NCBI GenBank assembly: GCA_016708125.1
Contig: JADJGF010000001.1
Location: 1,634,001-1,698,000, forward strand
Source of the DNA: Ignavibacteriota bacterium
GTDB taxonomy: Bacteria > Bacteroidota > Ignavibacteria > Ignavibacteriales > Melioribacteraceae
DNA: 64,000 nt
Direction: 5' to 3'
The position numbers and the translations under genes are program-made. Below are positions 45,853-53,040 of the stretch, one piece after another. Position 1 is the stretch's first letter, and each line of letters starts with the position of its first letter. The notes below the pieces were generated by a model. It searched no databases. It was given only the letters and a program-made list of their open reading frames with translations, and was not told where the DNA came from.

Positions 45853-46290
45853 ATGAAGAAACAAAATTTCACATACATTTTAATTTTATTATTTGCCGCA
45901 ATAATAATAATTTCGTGCAGTGATGATAAATCATCAACCGAGCCGGAATTAGTTATTGATCAAGCTTTAGTGGGAACTTGGGATTTAACAAAAATTATAG
46001 CAAAACTCGGAACTTCAAATTTAGAAATAACTCCGGAACAAGCGGGATATTCAGTTACGGCAATATTTAAAGATGATCTTACATTCCAATCAACTACCAC
46101 AGAAAGTGATTCTGTAACCGTTGATACCGGAACTTGGGGAACAAAAGACGGCACACTTACAATAACAATTAACGGAGAAGAACCGGAATTTTCGCCTTAT
46201 GTAGTTGAGGGAAATGTTGCAACACTTGAATCTACTGTTCCATATCAAGGTTTTGAAATTGATGCAACTTTGGAATTTACAAAACAATAG
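45853..46290 (+). CDS. Lipoprotein with lipocalin-like domain
   Basis: A 145-residue lipoprotein. The lipobox is IIISC (Cys22) after a hydrophobic signal segment (FTYILILLFAAI). A Ser/Asp/Lys-rich linker is followed by a beta-rich domain (ALVGTWDLTKIIAKLG, IFKDDLTFQSTTTESDSVTVDTGTWGTKDGTLTITINGEE) typical of lipocalin-like lipoproteins of Bacteroidetes, which have 'LxGxWxLT' and 'GTWxxxDGTLTI' motifs. It sits in the outer membrane or periplasm; ligand unknown. The ATG has AAAGGG 7 bases upstream. It is convergent with the TonB receptor, whose stop is 4 bases away. Confidence 0.85.
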   Translation: MKKQNFTYILILLFAAIIIISCSDDKSSTEPELVIDQALVGTWDLTKIIAKLGTSNLEITPEQAGYSVTAIFKDDLTFQSTTTESDSVTVDTGTWGTKDGTLTITINGEEPEFSPYVVEGNVATLESTVPYQGFEIDATLEFTKQ

Positions 46291-46293
46291 TTA

Positions 46294-48456
46294 CTAAAAA
46301 ATAATTTCTGTGCTTAAAGAAAAATTTCTTACTGGAGCTAAATTACCAATTAGCTCCACGTAATTATAATTCAACAAATTTGATATACTAAAAAATATTC
46401 TGCCGGGTAAATTTATTTGAAAAAGATTTACTCCAACCCGAGCATCAATTACAAAAATTTCTACTCGTTTGTCGCCATCGGGAGCCAAGCCTAAATCTAC
46501 AAACTCATTATCAATTTTTTCAACTCTGCTCAAATATCTAAAATCAATTCCGGATTCAAAAAAATCTTTTTTAAAATCTATTCCGCCAATTATAGAATTT
46601 TTAGGTCTGTACTTTAAAAATTCATTATTCTCAATATCGATTGCCCACAAATAGTTATAACCAAATTTCAAACTCAAATTTTCCGAAAATAATTTTGTTG
46701 AAGAAACTATTTCAAATCCTTGAATTCTTGCCCGAGTGAGATTTTTAAAAATTATATCTCCGAAGCTATCAAATGAAGGTTCAATCATTTCATAATATTC
46801 ATTATTAAATATTGCCAAATCAAGATTTATCGGATCAAAAATATTTGTGTTTATTCCGGTTTCAAAAGATAAACTTGTTTCGGAATTTAAATTTGGATTC
46901 GGTTTAACCGTTACGCTGCTTGTGGTTGTTGAAGTAAAAGCTTCCGCGAGTGAAGGTGTTCTAAATCCTTTCCCGAATGAAGCTCTGACAAATGTATTAT
47001 CATCAATTTTATAATTCAGTCCTAATTTTGGAGAAAGAGAATTTTCGTTTTCTAAATTTTCAAGTTTGGAATTATCATATCTTAATCCCGTTGATAAATT
47101 TAATCTTTCAAATAATTTAAAATCTAATTGAAAAAAAATTCCAAATGAATTTGAAGTTCTGTTTCCAAAAATTGTTGAGCCAACTTTATTATACTGATGT
47201 TCAACTCCGGAAACCAAATTTATTGCATCAGAAAATTTGTAATTAATTCTTAATTCATTTCTATATAATTGGCTTGAAGATTTATTGCTGCTTTCCGATT
47301 GATCTTTCCAGAAACTAATGTATGCGCTTGGTACAAAACTTATCGATAAATTTTCATCATAAATGTGATTGAATTTTAGGCCGACAATTGTTCGATCGGA
47401 ATTTACTGCTTGACCCAAATCTGCATCAGCCGGAACTAAAGCATTTTGCAAATCTTTCCAATAAATAAATGTACTTTTTTCGCGTGTGTATCCTGTTCCC
47501 CAAAATGAAAGAGAAGTATTTTCGGAAAAATTATAATCGGCTTTTAGAAATGCAGAATATCTAATTTGATCGTCATTTTTTCTGTAACTCAAATCTTCAA
47601 ATCTAGAAAGTGACGCAGATAAATTTAAATTTCCAATTGATCTTGAGTGAGAAATTGATTGCCGGTTAAAGCTCAATGTTTTATTGGTCCATTTCCATTC
47701 ATCATGTGAAGGACTAGAATAAATTCCACCTTCTAATTTTATTAATGTTAATGGATTTGTAGAAATTTTATTTGTGATAATATTTATAATTCCTCCGATT
47801 GCAGAAGAACCGTATAACGAACTTGAAGAACCTTTAAGAATTTCAATTCGCTCAATTTCATTTACGGGAATTAATTCCCAAATAATTTCCCCAGTATCCG
47901 GAGTGTAAACGGGAATTCCATCAATTGCTACAAGAACTCTTGTTCCGGCACCGCGGCTGTATCCGCTTGATCCCCTTATGCTTATTTGATCTTGCGTCAT
48001 TGTAATTCCGGGGACATAACGAAATGCATCATCAACTTTTTGATAATTTTTTTCGGCAAAAATTTTTGAATCAAGAATATAACTGCTTGATGAAATTTCT
48101 CGTAAATCTTGTCCAAATTTATTTGCGGAAATTATTAATTGATCGAATTGGTAACTCGTTGGCGTAAGTTTAATATTAATTTCAAAAGTATTATTGTTAA
48201 CAAAAATTTGTTCTGATTTGAATTTTGTAAATCCCACAATGCTTGCAGTTAAAAAATAATTTCCATTTTTTATTTTGGGGATATTAAAAAATCCATTTTC
48301 ATCAGTTGCAACTCCAATTAAAGTTCCTTCAATAATAATATTTGCGCCCAACAACGGAAGGTTTGAATTATCAGTAACTTTTCCTTTTATGCTTCCGAAT
48401 TGAGCAAATAAATTTTCTGAAACTAACAATATTATTAGAAAATAAAAATTTTTCAT
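46294..48456 (-). CDS. TonB-dependent outer-membrane receptor
   Basis: A 720-residue receptor. A signal peptide (MKNFYFLIILLVSENLFAQ) is followed by a carboxypeptidase-regulatory-like domain at about 22-105 (GSIKGKVTDNSNLPLLGANIIIEG), the plug (DAFRYVPGITMTQDQISIRGSSGYSRGAGTRVLVAIDGIPVYTPD, then SSLYGSSAIGGIINI) and a 22-strand barrel ending in a terminal aromatic strand (NFSLSTEIIF). It resembles BtuB/vitamin- or siderophore-type receptors in size (600-700 residues), but the substrate is not clear. It overlaps the lipoprotein gene behind it by 4 bases, so the two probably act together. Confidence 0.92.
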   Translation of the reverse strand: MKNFYFLIILLVSENLFAQFGSIKGKVTDNSNLPLLGANIIIEGTLIGVATDENGFFNIPKIKNGNYFLTASIVGFTKFKSEQIFVNNNTFEINIKLTPTSYQFDQLIISANKFGQDLREISSSSYILDSKIFAEKNYQKVDDAFRYVPGITMTQDQISIRGSSGYSRGAGTRVLVAIDGIPVYTPDTGEIIWELIPVNEIERIEILKGSSSSLYGSSAIGGIINIITNKISTNPLTLIKLEGGIYSSPSHDEWKWTNKTLSFNRQSISHSRSIGNLNLSASLSRFEDLSYRKNDDQIRYSAFLKADYNFSENTSLSFWGTGYTREKSTFIYWKDLQNALVPADADLGQAVNSDRTIVGLKFNHIYDENLSISFVPSAYISFWKDQSESSNKSSSQLYRNELRINYKFSDAINLVSGVEHQYNKVGSTIFGNRTSNSFGIFFQLDFKLFERLNLSTGLRYDNSKLENLENENSLSPKLGLNYKIDDNTFVRASFGKGFRTPSLAEAFTSTTTSSVTVKPNPNLNSETSLSFETGINTNIFDPINLDLAIFNNEYYEMIEPSFDSFGDIIFKNLTRARIQGFEIVSSTKLFSENLSLKFGYNYLWAIDIENNEFLKYRPKNSIIGGIDFKKDFFESGIDFRYLSRVEKIDNEFVDLGLAPDGDKRVEIFVIDARVGVNLFQINLPGRIFFSISNLLNYNYVELIGNLAPVRNFSLSTEIIF

Positions 48457-49001
48457 TCGTCACTTTTCTTAAATTCAAAAAAAGATTTTAATAAATTTTG
48501 AATTTCACTTGGTGGTTGCGGAGGCGGATTATTAAAATCACAAAGTATATTTACATTTTCTACAAACGAACCTTGCGGAATATTTAAAATTCCGGGTTGT
48601 GTAGAATCATCATTTGAAGTATAAATTCCCGCAACAATCCAATCATTTCTATCTAAAGAAAGAGTGTCCCTAACTGTTTGCGCAACGGCAACATAAGAAT
48701 AATCGCCGAATTCAATATTCGATAAAACAGCATTTCCGTTATTTGTAGAATAATTAAAGTTATTTGAACCAAACGGAATTGAATCGCTAACAAATTTTAA
48801 ATTAAATATGCTGAAATCACTAATTGATAAAAGCGGATCTTTAAATGCCACAACGTAAGTCTGCTTCGCCGTGGAATTCCAGTTCCCGATAAATGTTACA
48901 GTTCCCCCAAAGCCAGCTTTCTGATCGGCAATTTCGGGTGATAAACCTTTATCGCAAGATAAAAGCAAAAATAAAAATGGTAATATTCTTAGTGCTCTCA
49001 T
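48453..49001 (-). CDS. Hypothetical lipoprotein, partner of the TonB receptor
   Basis: A 182-residue protein. Its lipobox is LLLSC (Cys16) after a short signal segment (ALRILPFLFLLLS). The mature part is beta-rich, with repeated polar strands (AGFGGTVTFIGNWNSTAKQTYVVAFKDPLL, SNIEFGDYSYVAVAQTVRDTLSLDRNDWIVAGIY) and a Pro-rich stretch near the C-terminus (FNNPPPQPPSEIQNLL). No family recognised. Its last 4 bases overlap the receptor start (ATGA), a tight translational coupling that suggests a surface-exposed or periplasmic helper of the receptor. The gene has no other neighbour on its strand. Confidence 0.75.
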   Translation of the reverse strand: MRALRILPFLFLLLSCDKGLSPEIADQKAGFGGTVTFIGNWNSTAKQTYVVAFKDPLLSISDFSIFNLKFVSDSIPFGSNNFNYSTNNGNAVLSNIEFGDYSYVAVAQTVRDTLSLDRNDWIVAGIYTSNDDSTQPGILNIPQGSFVENVNILCDFNNPPPQPPSEIQNLLKSFFEFKKSDE

Positions 49002-49040
49002 AACCTTAAAATAACAAGTGAAATTTTAATAAACAATATT

Positions 49041-49071
49041 TGTTGATTTGTTGATTTGTTGATTTGTTGAA
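49041..49071. repeat. Short tandem repeat TTGTTGAT x 3.9
   Basis: Four nearly perfect copies of the 8-base unit TTGTTGAT run from 49041 to 49071, upstream of pgi, in a 161-base gap that otherwise holds only A/T-rich sequence. Length changes could alter promoter spacing, but no promoter is clear here. Confidence 0.7.
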
Positions 49072-49162
49072 ATAATAAATTTATAAGTTTCTCAACATCA
49101 ATGAAAAAACTATAATTTAGTTTTTATATTTTTGAAGAACAAAAAAATAATGTGAGATAAAA

Positions 49163-50851
49163 ATGAAAAATGCTTCAGTAAAATATTTTTTAAATAATTA
49201 TGATCAAGAAATAAATAAATCAATTCAAAAATTGGTTGATGAGAAAATTGTAAAAAGAATTTGGGAAAAAGATTTTACAGTTTGGTCAAACTCACCTAAA
49301 GAAGTTACAAATAGACTTGATTGGTTATTCAGCGCAGACGAAACTTTATCACATCTTGAAGAAATAAATTCATTTGTAAACGAAATTAAATTAGAAGGAT
49401 TTACACATGCTTTATTATTGGGAATGGGCGGTTCAAGTCTTGCGCCGGAAGTTTTTTCATTTTCATTTGGAACTAAAAAAAATTTTCTAATCATGAAAGT
49501 TTTAGACAGTACTGATCCCGATGCAATTTTTAATTTCACGCAAAATTTAGATCCGGAAAAAACTTTATATATTGTTTCAACAAAATCCGGCGGAACAATT
49601 GAGACTTTATCTTTCTTCAAATACTTTTTTACTTTTTGCCAAAATAAACTTGGTACAGAAAAGGTAAGCAGACATTTTATTGCAATTACAGATCCGGGCA
49701 GCGGACTTGAACAAATGGCACAGCAATTAAATTTCAGAAAAATATTTGTGAACAATCCCAATATTGGCGGAAGATATTCCGTGCTTTCGTTTTTTGGTAC
49801 GGTTCCCGCCGCACTTATTGGAATTGATTTGAATAAATTTTTAGGAAATGCAAAACTTGTCGTTGAAGATTCTAAAAATGAAAAAAACACAAGTGCAGAA
49901 ATTGGAGTAATTATCGGTGAGCTTGCAAAATTAGGAAGAGACAAACTTACTTTTGTTTATTCGGAAAAAATAATTTCATTCGGAACTTGGGTTGAACAAT
50001 TAATTGCAGAAAGCACCGGAAAAAATGGAGTTGGAATTTTACCAATCGAAAGTAAAAGTTTGAAATCTCCAGAATTTTATACAAATGATAGAGTTTTTGT
50101 TTATACACATTTTGATAACGAAAATTCAAATTCTGAAAAAATAGAAAAACTTAAAAATGCCGGTCATCCGATTATTGAAATAATTTTAAATGATGAATAT
50201 AATTTAGGCGGTGAATTTTTCAGATGGGAATTTGCAACGGCAGTTTCCGGTTGGGTTTTGGGAATTCAACCATTTGATCAACCAAATGTTGAATCTGCAA
50301 AAATTGAAGCAAAAGCAATGATTAATAATTATTTAGAAAAAGGTGACCTTCCTCAATTAAATTTTGCAATTGAAGAAAATGGAATTAAACTAAGCGGAAA
50401 TACAAATCAGCAAAATCTAAAAAATGCTATAAATGAATTTTTAGAAAATTTGAATGAAGAAAAATATAATTATGTTTCAATTCATGCGTATGTTAAGCCA
50501 GCTGAAAATACAAAAAATACACTGCAAAATTTAAGAACAAAAATTCAGAAAAAGTACAAAGCTGCTGTAACTATTGGATATGGACCAAGATTTTTACATT
50601 CAACCGGACAATTACACAAAGGTGATGGAGGAAACGGTTTGTTCATACAATTTACTTCAAATCGAAAAGAAGAAGTTGCAATTCCAAAAGAAATTGGTAA
50701 AGATGAATCTGAATTTTCATTTGGAGTTTTAATTGATGCCCAGCTTATGGGAGACCGCCAAGCCTTATTAAATAATAATAGAAAAGTAATTACAATTCAT
50801 TTGGGAGATAATGTAAGCTCGAATATTGATAAAATTGCAAATTTGATTTAA
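49163..50851 (+). CDS. pgi: Glucose-6-phosphate isomerase
   Basis: A 562-residue isomerase of the Tal-Pgi type (the PGI part without the transaldolase half). Diagnostic stretches: LLLGMGGSSLAPEVF, the SIS-domain phosphate-binding IVSTKSGGTIETLSFFKYF, GGRYSVLSFFGTVPAALIGID, AESTGKNGVGILPIES, and the late GYGPRFLHSTGQLHKGDGGNGLFIQF, which contains the catalytic His/Lys region of this subgroup. It interconverts glucose 6-phosphate and fructose 6-phosphate in glycolysis. It is a single gene, flanked upstream by a tandem repeat and downstream by a GC-rich palindrome. Confidence 0.93.
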   Translation: MKNASVKYFLNNYDQEINKSIQKLVDEKIVKRIWEKDFTVWSNSPKEVTNRLDWLFSADETLSHLEEINSFVNEIKLEGFTHALLLGMGGSSLAPEVFSFSFGTKKNFLIMKVLDSTDPDAIFNFTQNLDPEKTLYIVSTKSGGTIETLSFFKYFFTFCQNKLGTEKVSRHFIAITDPGSGLEQMAQQLNFRKIFVNNPNIGGRYSVLSFFGTVPAALIGIDLNKFLGNAKLVVEDSKNEKNTSAEIGVIIGELAKLGRDKLTFVYSEKIISFGTWVEQLIAESTGKNGVGILPIESKSLKSPEFYTNDRVFVYTHFDNENSNSEKIEKLKNAGHPIIEIILNDEYNLGGEFFRWEFATAVSGWVLGIQPFDQPNVESAKIEAKAMINNYLEKGDLPQLNFAIEENGIKLSGNTNQQNLKNAINEFLENLNEEKYNYVSIHAYVKPAENTKNTLQNLRTKIQKKYKAAVTIGYGPRFLHSTGQLHKGDGGNGLFIQFTSNRKEEVAIPKEIGKDESEFSFGVLIDAQLMGDRQALLNNNRKVITIHLGDNVSSNIDKIANLI

Positions 50852-50860
50852 CATACGTAG

Positions 50861-50900
50861 CCACAGACCAGCCTGCCGGCAGGCAAGCTTTAGTCTGCGG
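50861..50900. repeat. GC-rich REP-like palindrome
   Basis: A perfect 14-base palindrome GCCTGCCGGCAGGC (50871-50884) has flanking arms CCACAGAC and GTCTGCGG (50861-50868, 50893-50900), with one mismatch. It is the most GC-rich spot seen in an otherwise about 30% GC region and lies 10 bases after the pgi stop. It resembles the CCTGCCGGCAGG-type repeats that I have met in several other bacterial genomes. Confidence 0.65.
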
Positions 50901-50938
50901 TAATTTTATAAAAATAAGAATATCCCAAATTTTATAAG

Positions 50939-50967
50939 TTGACAACAAATCTTTTATTACATATAAT
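50939..50967 (+). promoter_or_regulatory. Consensus sigma-70 promoter upstream of cysE leader
   Basis: TTGACA (50939-50944) and TATAAT (50962-50967) are perfect consensus hexamers with the ideal spacer of 17 bases. The predicted transcription start is near 50973-50976, right at the GTG of the small leader ORF. Nothing else in the region resembles a better promoter for the cys genes, so I assign it to the leader-cysE transcript. Confidence 0.75.
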
Positions 50968-50973
50968 TCATTT

Positions 50974-51054
50974 GTGAAAAATTTAAAACAAATATCATCG
51001 TTTAGAAAAGACACAAACCTAACACACGGATACCATTCTACTTGCATCTGTTGA
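50974..51054 (+). CDS. Candidate cysteine leader peptide (26 residues, ending Cys-Ile-Cys)
   Basis: A GTG-started frame of 26 codons plus TGA, starting with MKNLKQ, passing through FRKDTNLTHG and ending GYHSTCIC-stop. Two of the last three codons are TGC and TGT. The GTG lies at the predicted start of transcription of a consensus promoter, so it would be translated without a leader if used. The stop is 82 bases before cysE. Ribosomes short of cysteinyl-tRNA would stall at the C-terminal Cys codons. Whether it is translated is unproved; the start is inferred and no Shine-Dalgarno could exist on such a transcript. Confidence 0.5.
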   Translation: MKNLKQISSFRKDTNLTHGYHSTCIC

Positions 51055-51101
51055 TGCTTCAAATATTTTCTAACTAATCACAAATATTTAAAAATCCTAA
51101 G

Positions 51102-51121
51102 AATTATTCTTTTGAATAATT
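51102..51121 (+). promoter_or_regulatory. Hairpin next to the cysE ribosome site
   Basis: AATTATTC (51102-51109), loop TTTT, GAATAATT (51114-51121): a perfect 8-base stem ending one base before GGAG (51122-51125), the likely ribosome site of cysE. Two AAATATTT palindromes upstream could offer alternative folds. With the candidate leader peptide it may form a cysteine-responsive switch; this is inference. Confidence 0.45.
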
Positions 51122-51136
51122 GGAGTTTATTTTATT

Positions 51137-51979
51137 ATGAAAACAAATTTTGGCAAACTTTCAAAAACATTAATTGAAATTCGGAAAGAACATAAAGTTA
51201 TAAAACCAATAAAAGTTGAAGCACAAAAATTTATAAACGATTTGATGCAACTACTTTTCCCTCATTTTGCTTCCGATATTTATTATTCTGAACAAGATAT
51301 TGAAAGCAAATTAACTTTACTAAAACGAAATCTTAAATCACTTTTAATTTTGCTTAACAATAATTCCATCGAAAACATTGATGAAATATGTGATAATTTC
51401 TTCGAGAAAATTTATGATATTAATTCAGAATTGTGGAATGATGCAAAAGCAATTTATGAAGGAGATCCCGCTGCGCATAATATTGATGAAGTAATTTTAG
51501 CTTACCCGGGATTTAGAGCAATTGCAATTTATAGATTTGCGCATATTTTATTCAATCTAAAAGTTCCGATTCTACCAAGAATCTTAACTGAATATGCACA
51601 TCAGGAAACTGGAATTGATATCCATCCCGGAGCAAAAATTGGTCATTCTTTTTTCATCGATCACGGAACCGGAATTGTAATTGGTGAAACTTGTGAAATT
51701 GGAAATAATGTAAAAATTTATCAAGGCGTAACTTTGGGTGCGTTAAGTGTTGATAAAAATTTAGCGCAGACTAAAAGACATCCAACAATTTGTGATAATG
51801 TAATTATTTATGCGCAAGCCGTAATTTTAGGCGGAAATACTGTGATTGGAAAAAATAGCATAATTGGCGGGAATGTTTGGTTGACCGAAAGTGTTTCGGA
51901 AAATTCAATAGTTTATCATAAAAGTGAAGTTCGATTAAGAAAATCAAGCGAACCGGAACCGCTGGAATTTATAATATGA
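51137..51979 (+). CDS. cysE: Serine O-acetyltransferase
   Basis: A 280-residue acetyltransferase of the EpsC/SAT type. The long N-terminal helical part (residues 1-150) is followed by the left-handed beta-helix with hexapeptide repeats: AHQETGIDIHPGAKIGHSFFIDHGTGIVIGETCEIGNNVKIYQGVTLG, in which DIHPG and IDHGTG hold the catalytic His and Asp region. It makes O-acetylserine from serine and acetyl-CoA for cysteine synthesis. cysK follows 98 bases later; the gap has a palindromic element, yet one transcript is likely. The transcript begins in front of a candidate cysteine leader peptide. Confidence 0.94.
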   Translation: MKTNFGKLSKTLIEIRKEHKVIKPIKVEAQKFINDLMQLLFPHFASDIYYSEQDIESKLTLLKRNLKSLLILLNNNSIENIDEICDNFFEKIYDINSELWNDAKAIYEGDPAAHNIDEVILAYPGFRAIAIYRFAHILFNLKVPILPRILTEYAHQETGIDIHPGAKIGHSFFIDHGTGIVIGETCEIGNNVKIYQGVTLGALSVDKNLAQTKRHPTICDNVIIYAQAVILGGNTVIGKNSIIGGNVWLTESVSENSIVYHKSEVRLRKSSEPEPLEFII

Positions 51980-51986
51980 AATAACT

Positions 51987-52060
51987 TGTCATTCCCTCGA
52001 AAGAGGGAATCCATAATTATTAATCTTTTAGATCCCCGATAAAAACATTCGGGGATGACA
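51987..52060. repeat. GTCATT/AATGAC palindromic element between cysE and cysK
   Basis: The element starts TGTCATTCCC at 51987 and ends GGGGATGACA at 52060. Inside are two perfect hairpins: ATTCCCTC/GAGGGAAT (51991-52010, loop GAAA) and ATCCCCGA/TCGGGGAT (52032-52056). It has no U-run, so it should not fully terminate transcription into cysK; it could set unequal expression. Confidence 0.7.
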
Positions 52061-52077
52061 TTAAAAAGGGGAACACA

Positions 52078-52989
52078 ATGAAAGCACAAAATATATTACA
52101 AACCATAGGAAATACACCTCACCTTAAAATAAATAAATTATTTGGCGATAAAATTAATGTTTGGATAAAACTGGAAAGAGCAAATCCCGGAGGTAGTATA
52201 AAAGATAGAATTGCTCTTGCAATGATTGAAGATGCTGAGCAAAAAGGAATCTTAAAAAAAAATAGTATAATTGTTGAACCGACTTCCGGCAATACCGGTA
52301 TTGGTTTAGCAATGGTTGCCGCAGTTAAAGGTTACGAATTAATTTTAGTAATGCCGGAATCAATGAGTGTGGAAAGAAGAAAAATCATGTCGGCATTTGG
52401 TGCAAAATTTGAACTAACTCCAAAAGAAAAAGGAATGAACGGCGCAATTGAAAAAGCAAAAGAAATTGCAAACTCAAATCCCAATGCTTGGATTCCACAA
52501 CAGTTTGAAAATCAAGCCAATATTGATATTCATATTAGAACAACGGCGCAAGAAATATTAAATGATTTTTCGGAAGGAATAGATTATTTAATTACCGGAG
52601 TTGGAACCGGCGGACATATAACCGGAGTAGCGCAAGTTTTAAAAAATAAATTTCCTCATTTAAAAGTTTTTGCTGTTGAACCAGTTTTATCCCCCGTAAT
52701 TAGCGGTGGAAAACCCGGTCCACATCCAATTCAAGGAATTGGAGCTGGATTTATTCCAAAAAATTTGAACACAAATTTGTTGGATGGAGTAATTCAAATA
52801 GAAAAAGAAGAAGCTTTTGAGTTTGCGCAAAGAGCTGCAAAAGAAGAAGGTTTATTCGGCGGAATTTCATCCGGTGCAACTTTGGCGGCAATTAATAAAA
52901 AATTATCAGAAATCCCGAAAGACAGCACCGTTATTGGTTTTAATTATGATAGCGGCGAAAGATATTTATCCATTGCAGATTTGTATTAA
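52078..52989 (+). CDS. cysK: Cysteine synthase A (O-acetylserine sulfhydrylase)
   Basis: A 303-residue PLP enzyme. The lysine that binds PLP is Lys42 in NPGGSIKDRIA; EPTSGNTGIGLAMVAA is the substrate loop, GVGTGGHITGVAQVL binds the phosphate of PLP, and GIGAGFIPKNL and GGISSGATLAA complete the fold. It joins O-acetylserine and sulfide to give cysteine. The ATG has AAGGGG 6 bases upstream. cysE directly precedes it, so the pair forms the two-step cysteine pathway. It ends on the bidirectional hairpin at 53000. Confidence 0.96.
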   Translation: MKAQNILQTIGNTPHLKINKLFGDKINVWIKLERANPGGSIKDRIALAMIEDAEQKGILKKNSIIVEPTSGNTGIGLAMVAAVKGYELILVMPESMSVERRKIMSAFGAKFELTPKEKGMNGAIEKAKEIANSNPNAWIPQQFENQANIDIHIRTTAQEILNDFSEGIDYLITGVGTGGHITGVAQVLKNKFPHLKVFAVEPVLSPVISGGKPGPHPIQGIGAGFIPKNLNTNLLDGVIQIEKEEAFEFAQRAAKEEGLFGGISSGATLAAINKKLSEIPKDSTVIGFNYDSGERYLSIADLY

Positions 52990-52999
52990 GAAAAATTTG

Positions 53000-53040
53000 G
53001 TAGAGATTTGTTTTTGAGATTTGATAAATCAAATCTCTAC
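53000..53040. terminator. Bidirectional hairpin between cysK and the esterase gene
   Basis: GTAGAGATTTG (53000-53010) pairs with CAAATCTCTAC (53030-53040), an 11-base perfect stem. A shorter inner stem (53016-53023 with 53030-53037) competes. It overlaps the last bases of the convergent esterase gene and lies 10 bases after cysK. No long U-run on either side; it may still slow or end transcription both ways. Confidence 0.65.

Noticed and set aside
49225..49944. 239-codon frame on the minus strand within pgi
   Set aside because: It is wholly antisense to a strongly conserved enzyme and has no recognisable domain; a shadow frame.
50790..51062. 90-codon minus-strand frame downstream of pgi
   Set aside because: It crosses the GC palindrome and the cys promoter; its ACLPAGW piece is a translation of the repeat. 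No ribosome site.
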